Assembly: GCA_947493885.1 (NCBI GenBank)
Contig: CANLTE010000002.1
Location: 124,001-188,000 of the forward strand
DNA: 64,000 nucleotides
Direction of reading: 5' to 3'
DNA from: an uncultured Maribacter sp.
Lineage (GTDB): Bacteria; Bacteroidota; Bacteroidia; Flavobacteriales; Flavobacteriaceae
Each line of letters opens with the position of its first letter. Position 1 is the stretch's first letter. The translations under genes and the position numbers were made by a program. The notes under the pieces are model-generated. The model did not search any database and was not told where the DNA came from. It worked only from the letters and a program-made list of their open reading frames with translations. Positions 24,967 through 33,713 of this stretch are shown here, piece by piece.

Positions 24967-26963
24967 CAAAAAAGGTCGTTTAAAATTGCGTTTTCTACCA
25001 TGTTTGGTATAGTTACCTGTAATTCAGGAGTACGTTCCATTTCTCTTTTAATGGCAAAAATGGCTTCTTTATTCCGAGCCCAGTTTCTTCGAGAAATACC
25101 ATTGTTGACATCAAAAAATAACATGTTTTTTAGTCGCTTCGAAGCTTCTTTAGAGCCGTCCAGAACCATGCCGAACCCTCCATTAATAACCTCTCCCCAA
25201 CCAACACCACCACCATTGTGAATAGATACCCATGTAGCCCCTCGGAAACTATCCCCAATGACATTGTGTATAGCCATGTCGGCAGTAAATTTACTGCCAT
25301 CATAAATATTACTCGTTTCTCTAAAAGGCGAATCTGTTCCACTAACATCATGATGATCTCTGCCTAAAACAATAGGAGCAGTGAGTAAGCCCGACTGTAC
25401 TGCTTGGTTAAAAGCTTCCGCAATTTTGGCTCTCCCTTCCGCATCAGCATATAAAATACGTGCCTGAGAACCTACCACTAAATTATTTTTTTCGGCTTCT
25501 TTAATCCAAGTAATATTGTCCAGCATTTGTTGCTGAATTTCTATTGGAGCATTTTGTTTTATTTGTTCCATGATTTGGCATGCAAGTACATCTGTTTTTT
25601 GTAAATCTTCTGGTTTTCCAGAAGTGCATACCCATCTAAATGGACCAAAACCATAATCAAAACACATAGGCCCTAATATATCCTGGACATAGGAAGGATA
25701 TTTAAAATCGATATTGTTTTCTGCCATAACATCACCTCCTGCACGCGAAGCTTCCAGTAAAAAGGCATTGCCGTAATCAAAAAAATAGGTTCCTTTTGCG
25801 GTGTGTTTATTTATAGCATCGGAATGTCGCTTTAAGGTGTTTTGTACTTCAATTTTAAATTTTTCGGGTTGGCTTGCCATCATTTGATTGGCGTCATCAA
25901 AAGAAATATCAACAGGATAATAACCACCAGCCCAAGGGTTATGCAAAGAAGTTTGATCAGAACCAAGGTGAATAAAAATTTCTTCTTCATAAAAACGTTC
26001 CCAGACAGTAACTATATTTCCTATAAATGCTATGGAAACTATCTCTTTTTGTTCTTTAGCTTGTTTTGTTCTAGATACTAAGGTGTCAATATTGTTTATA
26101 AGTACATCTACCCAACCTTGTTCATGTCTTTTACGAGCTGCGGTTTCATTGACTTCCGCACAAATGGTTATGCACCCAACTATATTCCCTGCCTTGGGTT
26201 GTGCTCCACTCATACCGCCTAAACCAGCTGTTAGGAATATTTTTCCATTTGGGTTTTCACCTTTCTGCAATACTTTTCTAAAAGCATTCATCACAGTAAT
26301 TGTTGTGCCGTGAACAATACCTTGAGGGCCTATATACATATAAGAGCCAGCAGTCATTTGACCATATTGAGTTACGCCAAGTGCGTTGTATTTTTCCCAA
26401 TCATTGGGTTTGGAATAATTTGGAATCATCATGCCATTAGTAACAACGACTCTTGGGGCTTCGTTGGAAGAAGGAAACAACCCTAATGGATGCCCAGAAT
26501 ATATGTGCAAAGTTTGCTCATTATTCATTGTCGCCAAATATTTCATGGTGAGTAAGTATTGCGCCCAATTTTGAAATACCGCGCCATTGCCACCATAGGT
26601 TATTAATTCATTCGGATGTTGCGCAACAGCTGGGTCAAGGTTATTTTGTATCATTAACATAATACTTGCCGCTTGTTGACTTTGAGCTGGGTATTCCGAA
26701 ATTGGTCGTGCATACATTGCATTTTCTGGTTTAAACCTATACATGTAAATACGACCATATTCCTTTAACTCAGAGGCAAATTCAGAAGCTAGTTCCTTAT
26801 GCCACTCAACGGGAAAGTACCGTAAAGCATTACGAATTGCCAGTTTTTTTTCATCAGGTGAAAGAATGTCTTTTCGTTTTGGAGCCCTACTAGTGGACAT
26901 TAAAACATTGTTTGTTGGTAACTCTTCTGGAATACCCTGTAAAATACTGGCTTTAAAATTCAT
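24966..26963 (-). CDS. hutU: Urocanate hydratase, long Bacteroidota form
   Basis: HutU converts urocanate to imidazolonepropionate using tightly bound NAD+. The 665-residue protein contains the typical GGNGAVFQNW, GGMSGAQPKAG and GRDHHDVSGTDSPFRET motifs, and ends with the GGVGWGEVINGGFGMV region. It is about 100 residues longer than the proteobacterial enzyme (near 555), which is normal for Bacteroidota. I chose ATG at 26963, 4 bp after the hutI stop; an upstream extension would overlap hutI. Confidence 0.96.
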   Translation of the reverse strand: MNFKASILQGIPEELPTNNVLMSTSRAPKRKDILSPDEKKLAIRNALRYFPVEWHKELASEFASELKEYGRIYMYRFKPENAMYARPISEYPAQSQQAASIMLMIQNNLDPAVAQHPNELITYGGNGAVFQNWAQYLLTMKYLATMNNEQTLHIYSGHPLGLFPSSNEAPRVVVTNGMMIPNYSKPNDWEKYNALGVTQYGQMTAGSYMYIGPQGIVHGTTITVMNAFRKVLQKGENPNGKIFLTAGLGGMSGAQPKAGNIVGCITICAEVNETAARKRHEQGWVDVLINNIDTLVSRTKQAKEQKEIVSIAFIGNIVTVWERFYEEEIFIHLGSDQTSLHNPWAGGYYPVDISFDDANQMMASQPEKFKIEVQNTLKRHSDAINKHTAKGTYFFDYGNAFLLEASRAGGDVMAENNIDFKYPSYVQDILGPMCFDYGFGPFRWVCTSGKPEDLQKTDVLACQIMEQIKQNAPIEIQQQMLDNITWIKEAEKNNLVVGSQARILYADAEGRAKIAEAFNQAVQSGLLTAPIVLGRDHHDVSGTDSPFRETSNIYDGSKFTADMAIHNVIGDSFRGATWVSIHNGGGVGWGEVINGGFGMVLDGSKEASKRLKNMLFFDVNNGISRRNWARNKEAIFAIKREMERTPELQVTIPNMVENAILNDLF

Positions 26964-26967
26964 TGTG

Positions 26968-28218
26968 TTAACTTTTATGCTTATCAAAAGCAAGTTTTCC
27001 ATTTTTCCATACCATACAGGGCTTTAAATTACCCTGATTGTATAAAATTTCGTTGTAATTGTTGGTGTGAAAAACACTTAAGTCAGCTAACATTTCTTTT
27101 GCTAATACCCCACGGTCTTTTAAGTTTAAAGCTGCTGCAGCGCGAAATGTAATGCCAGCTAAAACTTCAGCATTAGTTAATTTTTCAAAAGCTCCTAAAA
27201 TAGATGCTTGTGTTAATAAATCTCCCATTGGTGCAGATCCAGGGTTATGGTCGCTCGCAATTGCCAAAGCGCCTCCTGCGTCCAATATTTTTCTTGCTGG
27301 AGTAAAGTTGCACCCTAATCCAAGTGAAGCACCTGGTAGGGCTATAGCAATTGTATTACTTTTTGCTAAGGATTCAATTTCTGGTTGAGCGCTAACTTCT
27401 AAGTGGTCTGCACTAATCGCGTTGTTATGAATAGCGACTATGCTTCCTCCTGTAGAAAATTGGTCGGCATGAACGGTAATGTCAAAACCAATTTTTTTGG
27501 CTTCTTTAAAATATGGTTGAATTTGTTCTGGTGAAAAAGCACTTTTCTCAATAAACGCGTCAATGCGGTTTGTGAGTTTTTCTTCTTTTAACTTTGGAAA
27601 AAGGTTAGCATAAATTTCATTTAAATATTCCTCATTAGAACCATCAAAATCGTTAGGTTTTGTATGTGCAGCCAAACAGGTTGGAATTAAATCGGATAAA
27701 CTGGTTTTGTTAGCATCGTTAATAGCATAAAGCATTTTCAATTCTTCTTTTACAGATAATCCATATCCACTTTTAACTTCAATTGTGGTTACTCCGTTTT
27801 TGAAATGTCGATTAGCCCTCTTAACAGTGTTTTTTATAAGATCTTCTTTAGATGCTTTTCGTGTGTGCTCAACAGTATCCCAGATTCCACCACCAGCTTG
27901 AGCGATTTCTAGATATGTTTTTCCCGAATTTCGCATGGCGTAATCCTCAGCTCTTGTGCCTCCATAACAAATATGAGTATGCGCATCAATTAACCCAGGA
28001 AGACATACGTGCTTACCTTTAAGCTCCATAATATTGGCTTGGTTGTACTTTTTTTGTAAATCGGAAAATTTATCAATGGCTTCAATTTTTTCACCGTGAA
28101 TTAAAATTCCAGCTTCGGCAATTATTTGAAGTTTACTATCAGAGAGTGCTCCTTTTAGCGGAAGATTTGCCATTGTTATAGCTTGAGAAAAAGGTCCTAT
28201 CAGCGTATATGATTTCAT
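26968..28218 (-). CDS. hutI: Imidazolonepropionase
   Basis: HutI, an amidohydrolase-superfamily enzyme, opens imidazolone-5-propionate to formiminoglutamate. The 416-residue protein has the metal motif GLIDAHTHICYGG (about residues 76-88), VKSGYGL, a metal-binding HADQFSTGG, SADHLEVS and the ALASDHNPGSAPMG block with the catalytic Asp. It lies 27 bp after hutH in a four-gene operon. Confidence 0.96.
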   Translation of the reverse strand: MKSYTLIGPFSQAITMANLPLKGALSDSKLQIIAEAGILIHGEKIEAIDKFSDLQKKYNQANIMELKGKHVCLPGLIDAHTHICYGGTRAEDYAMRNSGKTYLEIAQAGGGIWDTVEHTRKASKEDLIKNTVKRANRHFKNGVTTIEVKSGYGLSVKEELKMLYAINDANKTSLSDLIPTCLAAHTKPNDFDGSNEEYLNEIYANLFPKLKEEKLTNRIDAFIEKSAFSPEQIQPYFKEAKKIGFDITVHADQFSTGGSIVAIHNNAISADHLEVSAQPEIESLAKSNTIAIALPGASLGLGCNFTPARKILDAGGALAIASDHNPGSAPMGDLLTQASILGAFEKLTNAEVLAGITFRAAAALNLKDRGVLAKEMLADLSVFHTNNYNEILYNQGNLKPCMVWKNGKLAFDKHKS

Positions 28219-28245
28219 TGTATTATATTTCTAAGTTTTATAGGA

Positions 28246-29814
28246 TTAAAATACTTCAAATTCGTCTGAATAAAGGGTTTTAAGAGATAAGTTTTTTTGT
28301 TTACATGTTTCTTCTATTACTTTAATTATCGTTTTGTTTTTAATAATATTAATACCCATTTCTATATCATCAGCAAAAACACGGTCCTTTTTGGCAAATG
28401 GAACTTTTGTTCTCAGGTATTTATGAATTTCATCTAATAAAATACCTGATTTCATAGGCTTTCTAAACTCAAAAGCTTGAGCTGCTGTTAACACTTCTAT
28501 AGCTAGAATTTTTTCAACATTTTTAATTACCTGAAGAGCTTTTCTACTGCCAATAGAACCCATGCTTACATGGTCTTCTTGACCCAATGAGGTTGGAATG
28601 CTATCGGCACTGGAGGGGAAGCAAAGGCCTTTGTTTTCACTTGCTAAAGCAGCTGTGGTATACTGTAAAATCATATAACCAGAATTAATACCAGTATCGT
28701 GCATTAATAATTTTGGAACTCCCGGACTGTTGCCTTCAAGTGCTAGGTAAATACGACGGTCCGAAATATTACCTATTTCGGAAGCAGACAAACAGGCATA
28801 GTCTAAAGCCATTGCTAATGGTTGTCCGTGAAAATTTCCACCACTTATGGTTAAGTCTTCATTAATAATTACCGGATTATCGGTAACCGAATTTAGTTCA
28901 ACCTCTAATAATTCTTTTAGATGTAGCCAAGCATTTCTAGATGCTCCGTGAACCTGAGGAATGCAACGTAATGAATAAGGGTCTTGTACACGTTCGCAAT
29001 CTATATGGTCTTCCATAATTTCGGAACCCTGTAACAACATATTTATTCGAGATGCAACATGCATATTTCCTTTAAAAGGGCGCAGTTCGTGAAGTATTTT
29101 ATGAAAAGGTTTAATGGAACCCTGCAGCCCTTCAATCATCATTGCTCCAATAATATCGGCCTGGGATAAACAACTGTATAATTTTTCAATAACTTTTACT
29201 GCATGAGCGGCTATGAATTGGGTACCATTTATAAGAGCTAAACCTTCTTTTGGACCAAGAATTAACGGTTTAACATTTTTATTTTTATAAAGTTCCGATG
29301 TGGTAATAATTTGATTTTTGTACAATACTTTTCCTAAGCCAATAAGTGGTATAAATAAATGAGATAGAGGGGCTAAATCTCCAGAAGCGCCAACTGAACC
29401 CTGTTCAGGAACCATTGGAATGGCATCATTTTCTATAAACCATAAAATACGGTCTAATGTTGATTCTGCAATTCCTGAATAGCCTTTAGCCAAGGAATGT
29501 ACTTTTAAAATCAGCATGAGTTTAGCAATTTCTTTATCAATGGGCTTTCCAACACCAACACTATGACTTTTAAGGATATTTGTTTGTAAAATTTGAGTTT
29601 CTTCTTTGGAAATTTTAGTTGTACATAAAGGCCCAAATCCAGTATTAATACCATAAACCGCCTCACCTTTAGTAACAATTTTTTCAACAGTTTTGGCGCT
29701 TTCTTTTATTTGCAACCTACTATCCTTATCAATTTCTGCACGTAATTCGCCTCTGGCTATTGCAAGGGCCTTTCCTGCCGTTAAATATTCTTTTCCATAT
29801 AAGAAGGTTGACAT
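28246..29814 (-). CDS. hutH: Histidine ammonia-lyase
   Basis: HutH deaminates L-histidine to trans-urocanate, the first step of the pathway. The 522-residue protein has the MIO cofactor-forming Ala-Ser-Gly in GSVGASGDLAPLSHL (about residues 140-154), YGINTGFGPL at the N-terminus, and NGTQFIAAHAV. It heads the hut operon and is divergent from a LysR regulator; a -7-like element on the minus strand lies at 29841-29834. Confidence 0.97.
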   Translation of the reverse strand: MSTFLYGKEYLTAGKALAIARGELRAEIDKDSRLQIKESAKTVEKIVTKGEAVYGINTGFGPLCTTKISKEETQILQTNILKSHSVGVGKPIDKEIAKLMLILKVHSLAKGYSGIAESTLDRILWFIENDAIPMVPEQGSVGASGDLAPLSHLFIPLIGLGKVLYKNQIITTSELYKNKNVKPLILGPKEGLALINGTQFIAAHAVKVIEKLYSCLSQADIIGAMMIEGLQGSIKPFHKILHELRPFKGNMHVASRINMLLQGSEIMEDHIDCERVQDPYSLRCIPQVHGASRNAWLHLKELLEVELNSVTDNPVIINEDLTISGGNFHGQPLAMALDYACLSASEIGNISDRRIYLALEGNSPGVPKLLMHDTGINSGYMILQYTTAALASENKGLCFPSSADSIPTSLGQEDHVSMGSIGSRKALQVIKNVEKILAIEVLTAAQAFEFRKPMKSGILLDEIHKYLRTKVPFAKKDRVFADDIEMGINIIKNKTIIKVIEETCKQKNLSLKTLYSDEFEVF

Positions 29815-29833
29815 ATTATCTTTTTTAGGTATT

Positions 29834-29841
29834 CAAAATTA
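29834..29841 (-). promoter_or_regulatory. Possible -7 element of the hut operon
   Basis: Read on the minus strand this is TAATTTTG, an exact TAnnTTTG match, placed 20 bp before the hutH start. A -33 element at the expected distance is not evident, so activation by a regulator such as the divergent LysR protein would be expected. Confidence 0.4.
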
Positions 29842-29851
29842 TTGATTATTT

Positions 29852-29894
29852 TTAATAACTATAAATACCAATATTGTCATTAATTAATAACTAT
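29852..29894 (+). repeat. 11-bp direct repeat in the hutH-lysR spacer
   Basis: TTAATAACTAT occurs at 29852-29862 and again at 29884-29894, 32 bp apart (about three helical turns). The second copy overlaps the lysR start codon. Such spacing could be a regulator binding arrangement or chance in AT-rich DNA. Confidence 0.4.
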
Positions 29895-30783
29895 GAGTTA
29901 TCAATTAGAACTTCGTCATTTCAAATATTTTTTAGCGGTAGCGGAAGAATTGCATTACCGAAAAGCTGCTGAACGACTGTTTATTTCTCAACCTGGTTTG
30001 AGCAGGCAAATAAAACAAATGGAAGAAATTCTGGAAGTGTCTTTGTTTATTAGAACAAAAAAAAAGGTAGAACTAACGCAAGCAGGTAGCTATTTAAAAG
30101 GCGAAATAGAGTTTTTACTTAATCACTTAACGTTAACTCAAAAACAATTAAAGTTAATTGACCAAGGCAATTTTGGTGAAGTACGAATAGGTTTTTTGGG
30201 ATCAGCAATGCAAAATGTTATTCCAGATTTGTTGTTGAAGCTAAAAGTAACTCGACCAGATTTAAAAACTAGTTTAGATGAAATGCCAAATAAAACTCAA
30301 GTGGATGCTATTTTAAAAGATAAACTAGATTTGGGTTTTGTGCGTTTAGCAAGAGTTCCTAAAGGGTTAAAAATTCAATCCGTTTTTGAAGATACCTTTT
30401 CGTTAGTATTACCTAAAAATCATGATGTAAGTAGTGAGAATTTTAAAAATATTGCAATGTTGGCTAAGGAAGAATTTATTCTTTTTTCAGCAGAATATAG
30501 CCCTTTGTATTACGATACTGTAATGAGCATTTGTGAAGATGGAGGTTTTTCGCCAGCCATATCTCATAAATCTGTTCATGCGCAAACTATTTTTAAATTG
30601 GTTGAAAATCATTTGGGAATTGCTATTGTACCAACAGCGCTACAATATGGTTTTCAGATGAATGTAAAATTTATTGAACTTAAAAAAATTCCGCAACGTG
30701 CTGTTCTTTCTGTGATTTGGAAAGAAGATAACAGGAATCCCGCTTTAAAATACTGTAAAAATTTGCTGTTGAATCCAAGTTGA
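29893..30783 (+). CDS. LysR-family regulator, probably of the hut genes
   Basis: The 296-residue protein has the N-terminal winged helix LRHFKYFLAVAEELHYRKAAERLFISQPGLSRQIKQMEE-type domain (about residues 6-60; motif positions given rather than the full string) and a C-terminal periplasmic-binding-like effector domain (about 90-290). It lies divergent from hutH with a 78-bp spacer, the classical LysR arrangement, so it probably activates hut expression with urocanate or another intermediate as ligand. That LysR rather than HutC is used is an inference from position. Confidence 0.92.
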   Translation: MSYQLELRHFKYFLAVAEELHYRKAAERLFISQPGLSRQIKQMEEILEVSLFIRTKKKVELTQAGSYLKGEIEFLLNHLTLTQKQLKLIDQGNFGEVRIGFLGSAMQNVIPDLLLKLKVTRPDLKTSLDEMPNKTQVDAILKDKLDLGFVRLARVPKGLKIQSVFEDTFSLVLPKNHDVSSENFKNIAMLAKEEFILFSAEYSPLYYDTVMSICEDGGFSPAISHKSVHAQTIFKLVENHLGIAIVPTALQYGFQMNVKFIELKKIPQRAVLSVIWKEDNRNPALKYCKNLLLNPS

Positions 30784-30817
30784 TTTAATAGTACATTTGA
30801 AAATAAACAAACGGACT

Positions 30818-31369
30818 ATGATTTTTGATTTAATAAAAAACCGGCGTTCAGTTTTTCCTGCGCAGTATATTGATAAGCCTATAGCAAAGAAAGACATCTT
30901 AAAAGTATTAGAAGCAGCAAACTGGGCACCTACACATAAAAAGACAGAACCTTGGCGATTTAAAGTAATGCAAGGGTCTTCACAAGAAAAATTAGGAACT
31001 TTTTTAAGCAAAAAATATGTTGAGGTTACCGAAAAACCAAAACAAATAAAAATTAAAAAACTTCAAACAAATCCTGTAGCGGCAGGCGCTGTAATTGCGA
31101 TATGTATGCAGAGAGATTCTAAAGAAAGCATACCAGAGTGGGAAGAAGTTGCAGCTGTAGCAATGGCAGTACAAAATATGTGGTTATGTTGTACCGCACT
31201 TAACATTGGGTGTTATTGGAGTTCACCCGGACTTATAAAACATATGGGCGATTTTTTTAATTTAAATGAAGGTGAACGCTGTCTTGGGTTTTTTTATATG
31301 GGATATTATGAGGGTGATTTACCCGAGGTGCGTAGAAACCCAATTAAGGATAAAATTGTTTGGCTTTAA
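30818..31369 (+). CDS. Nitroreductase-family protein
   Basis: This 183-residue protein belongs to the FMN-dependent nitroreductase fold: FDLIKNRRSVFP at the N-terminus (FMN phosphate contact), LEAANWAPTHKKTEPWRF, and the AVAMAVQNMWLCCTALNIGCYW helix region with SSPG. Such enzymes reduce nitro compounds or quinones with NAD(P)H; substrate is not predictable. I chose ATG at 30818 over an in-frame TTG at 30797. It follows the LysR gene by 34 bp and is convergent with the next gene. Confidence 0.92.
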   Translation: MIFDLIKNRRSVFPAQYIDKPIAKKDILKVLEAANWAPTHKKTEPWRFKVMQGSSQEKLGTFLSKKYVEVTEKPKQIKIKKLQTNPVAAGAVIAICMQRDSKESIPEWEEVAAVAMAVQNMWLCCTALNIGCYWSSPGLIKHMGDFFNLNEGERCLGFFYMGYYEGDLPEVRRNPIKDKIVWL

Positions 31370-31371
31370 AA

Positions 31372-32691
31372 TTATTCTCCTTTGGTATATACATAAGTTG
31401 CACCGCCTTGTTTTAGAATCATTTGGTTTTTATCAGGAGTAAATTCTAGATGAATTCCTGAATTCGAATATTCAAAAATGTGGGTATCTGTGGCTGTTAA
31501 GGGAAACGAACTTTGCCCTGTAGCCTGACCAATAAGTTCAGTACCATTTTTGGAAATGGTAATGTTGAGTGGCAACTGCGTGCTTTTGTAAACTCCCAAG
31601 TATTTGTCTAAATCTCCTGAGCTAAGTTGAATGGTTTTAAAAGAAGGAATTACAAACTCCTTATTATAATAGGAATTGAATAAAGCATCTAAAACTAGGT
31701 TGAGTGGATAATTACCTCCGTTTGAAGTTATGGATATCGCTAATTTGTCCTCTAAAAAATATTGAGCTAAGGATGTAAAATTGTCTATACGACCATTATG
31801 ACCATAACCTTCTTTAGAATTGTACGGTGATTTAAATATACCTAATCCAAGCCCGTCTGTAATTGTTGTCATTTTACTTAGACTTCTTGGTGATATAATT
31901 TTATGATGAAAAAGTGCTGAGAAAAATGTATTCAAATCTTCTGGAGTTGAAATTATGAAGCCTGCACCCTGGGGAATGGACATATGTGTTTCTTTGCTTA
32001 GGTGCCATTTTTTTCCAAATGAATAAGAGTTGCACTCATTGCTAGTTGGATTTATTTTACCTCCAACATGAGTGTTTTTTAAACCAATAGGATCAGTAAT
32101 ATTCTCTTTTAAAAGTTTATCATAGGAAGTATTATAAATGTCTTCTAAGATAAAAGTTAGGAGTACGTAATTAGAGTTACTGTAGGAGGTTTTGGTGTTT
32201 GCCTCAAAAACTGCATCTTTTTCAGTAATAATTTTTAAGAGCTCTTTTCTACTTTTAGGAAGGTGATTATAAAAACCAAATTTGGGGTCATTAGTAAAAT
32301 TGTAAATACCACTTCTGTGATTTAATAAATTTTCAATCGTAATATTTTCTGAATTATTTACTTCGGAAAAATAGGTTTCAAGAGGAGTTGATAGTTTTAG
32401 TTTACCTTCATCAATGGCTTTTAAAATTAAAGTAGCTGTAAAGGTTTTGGATATTGACCCTATACGATACTTTGTTAAGGTATTGGACTTTATTTTGTTT
32501 TCTACATCAGCGTAGCCTACAGCTTTGGAGTATAATGTTTTGCCATTTTCAGAAATGGAAACAGTTCCCATAAATTTATTGTTCTTTTCTAAAATGGTAA
32601 ATAAACTATCAAGTTTTTGAATATTGAGTTGTTGTCCAAAAGAAATTGTAGATAGTAATATGAAGGCGCAAAGTGTAAGTTGTTTTTTCAT
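31372..32691 (-). CDS. Secreted serine hydrolase, class C beta-lactamase family
   Basis: The 439-residue protein has a Sec signal peptide (cleavage near SFGQ, residue 20) and a beta-lactamase/D-Ala-D-Ala peptidase domain: S-x-x-K motif S79-I-S-K82 in RIGSISKTFT, a Y-x-N motif in SYSNSNY, and a GYGHNGRIDNF segment in place of the KTG triad (H-x-G form). A C-terminal lipocalin-like domain of about 90 residues follows. These proteins are esterases or peptidases rather than resistance enzymes in most cases. Confidence 0.88.
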   Translation of the reverse strand: MKKQLTLCAFILLSTISFGQQLNIQKLDSLFTILEKNNKFMGTVSISENGKTLYSKAVGYADVENKIKSNTLTKYRIGSISKTFTATLILKAIDEGKLKLSTPLETYFSEVNNSENITIENLLNHRSGIYNFTNDPKFGFYNHLPKSRKELLKIITEKDAVFEANTKTSYSNSNYVLLTFILEDIYNTSYDKLLKENITDPIGLKNTHVGGKINPTSNECNSYSFGKKWHLSKETHMSIPQGAGFIISTPEDLNTFFSALFHHKIISPRSLSKMTTITDGLGLGIFKSPYNSKEGYGHNGRIDNFTSLAQYFLEDKLAISITSNGGNYPLNLVLDALFNSYYNKEFVIPSFKTIQLSSGDLDKYLGVYKSTQLPLNITISKNGTELIGQATGQSSFPLTATDTHIFEYSNSGIHLEFTPDKNQMILKQGGATYVYTKGE

Positions 32692-32699
32692 GAATGCGT

Positions 32700-33215
32700 T
32701 TAACTAAAATATGGAAAGAGCTCGCTTTTAAACTCCCACGCTTTGGAAATAAATAACCCTATAAAAATTATGGTTACAAGAAACTTTAAAAAAGTACCTG
32801 TTAAAAAACCGAGAAATGATCCAAAAGCTGCTTTTAAGGCCGTTTTTTGGTCCGCTTTATTAATTAATTCACCAACCAATGCACCAATAAAAGGCCAAAT
32901 TATAATTCCGAAAATTCCTAGAACAGGAAAAAAAATGGCAACTAATAAACCAGCAGTAGTTCCAAGCATTCCTGCTTTACTTCCTCCAAATTTTTTGGTT
33001 CCCATGACCGGAATAATATAATCTAAGGCAAAAACAAGAAGCGCAACACCCAAAGTAACTCCTAAAAATATCCAATCATTTGGTATGGCTTTGGTAAGGT
33101 ATAGTAGGAGTAGACCTAACCAACTCATCATCGGGCCAGGGAGTACTGGAATAAAACTGCCTAAAATACCAATAAGCATTAAAATAAAGCCAAAAAGCAC
33201 TAAAGCAATATCCAT
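32700..33215 (-). CDS. DUF456-family membrane protein
   Basis: This 171-residue protein has about five hydrophobic segments with glycine-rich turns (LGSFIPVLPGPMMSWLGLLLL, FGSFLGFLTGTFLKF) and matches the DUF456 pattern, a small membrane family of unknown function. It is 8 bp upstream of the serine hydrolase gene on the same strand and may be co-transcribed. Confidence 0.85.
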   Translation of the reverse strand: MDIALVLFGFILMLIGILGSFIPVLPGPMMSWLGLLLLYLTKAIPNDWIFLGVTLGVALLVFALDYIIPVMGTKKFGGSKAGMLGTTAGLLVAIFFPVLGIFGIIIWPFIGALVGELINKADQKTALKAAFGSFLGFLTGTFLKFLVTIIFIGLFISKAWEFKSELFPYFS

Positions 33216-33286
33216 TGTAATATAGTTTTCTTGTAGGTCGTTGAGGATAAATATTTGTTACAAAAAATATTGAAATTTGATTTATT

Positions 33287-33346
33287 AACTAAAAAATTAG
33301 TTCAAACTAAATTTTTAGTTATATTTATTGAACTAAAACTTTAGTT
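33287..33346 (+). promoter_or_regulatory. Triple operator for the BlaI-type repressor
   Basis: Three perfect 6+6 palindromes of the form AACTAA-N4-TTAGTT lie in tandem at 33287-33302, 33305-33320 and 33331-33346. A -7-like TATATTTA (33320-33327) sits between the second and third copies, so occupancy would block the promoter. The blaI start codon is 4 bp downstream of the last copy, consistent with autoregulation. Confidence 0.8.
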
Positions 33347-33350
33347 GATT

Positions 33351-33713
33351 ATGAAACAACTCACAAAAGCAGAAGAAGAGGTAATGCAAATTTTATGGCA
33401 ATTAGAACGTGGTAACGTTGCCGCTATAATAAATGAATTACCCGAACCCAAACCTGCTTATAATACGATATCTACCATAGTTAGGATATTGGAAAGTAAA
33501 GGATTTGTTGACCACGAGCAAAAAGGAAAAGGGTATGTTTATTTTCCAGTGGTGACAAAATCAGAATACAGTAATCAATCCATTAACAAGTTAGTAAATG
33601 GATATTTTCAAGGCTCCTTTAAAAGTATGGTGTCATTTTTTATGAAGAAAAATGATATGAATCTTTCTGAACTGGAAGCCATTTTAAAGGATATTAAAAC
33701 CGAAGAAGAATGA
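33351..33713 (+). CDS. BlaI/MecI-family transcriptional repressor
   Basis: The 120-residue protein has the winged-helix domain of BlaI/MecI/CopY repressors: LTKAEEEVMQILW at the N-terminus, PAYNTISTIVRILESKGFVDHEQKGKG-type recognition region (about 34-60) and a C-terminal dimerisation segment. I chose ATG at 33351; a TTG two codons upstream would lie inside the operator. Its stop overlaps the start of the M56 peptidase gene (ATGA), so the pair forms a sensor-repressor unit, as in BlaR1-BlaI. Confidence 0.93.
   Translation: MKQLTKAEEEVMQILWQLERGNVAAIINELPEPKPAYNTISTIVRILESKGFVDHEQKGKGYVYFPVVTKSEYSNQSINKLVNGYFQGSFKSMVSFFMKKNDMNLSELEAILKDIKTEEE

Noticed and set aside
31372-32691. Serine hydrolase as a beta-lactam resistance gene controlled by the BlaI/BlaR1 pair.
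   Set aside because: It lies on the other strand with its own neighbour, lacks an AACTAA-N4-TTAGTT operator, and the motif set fits general esterases or peptidases.
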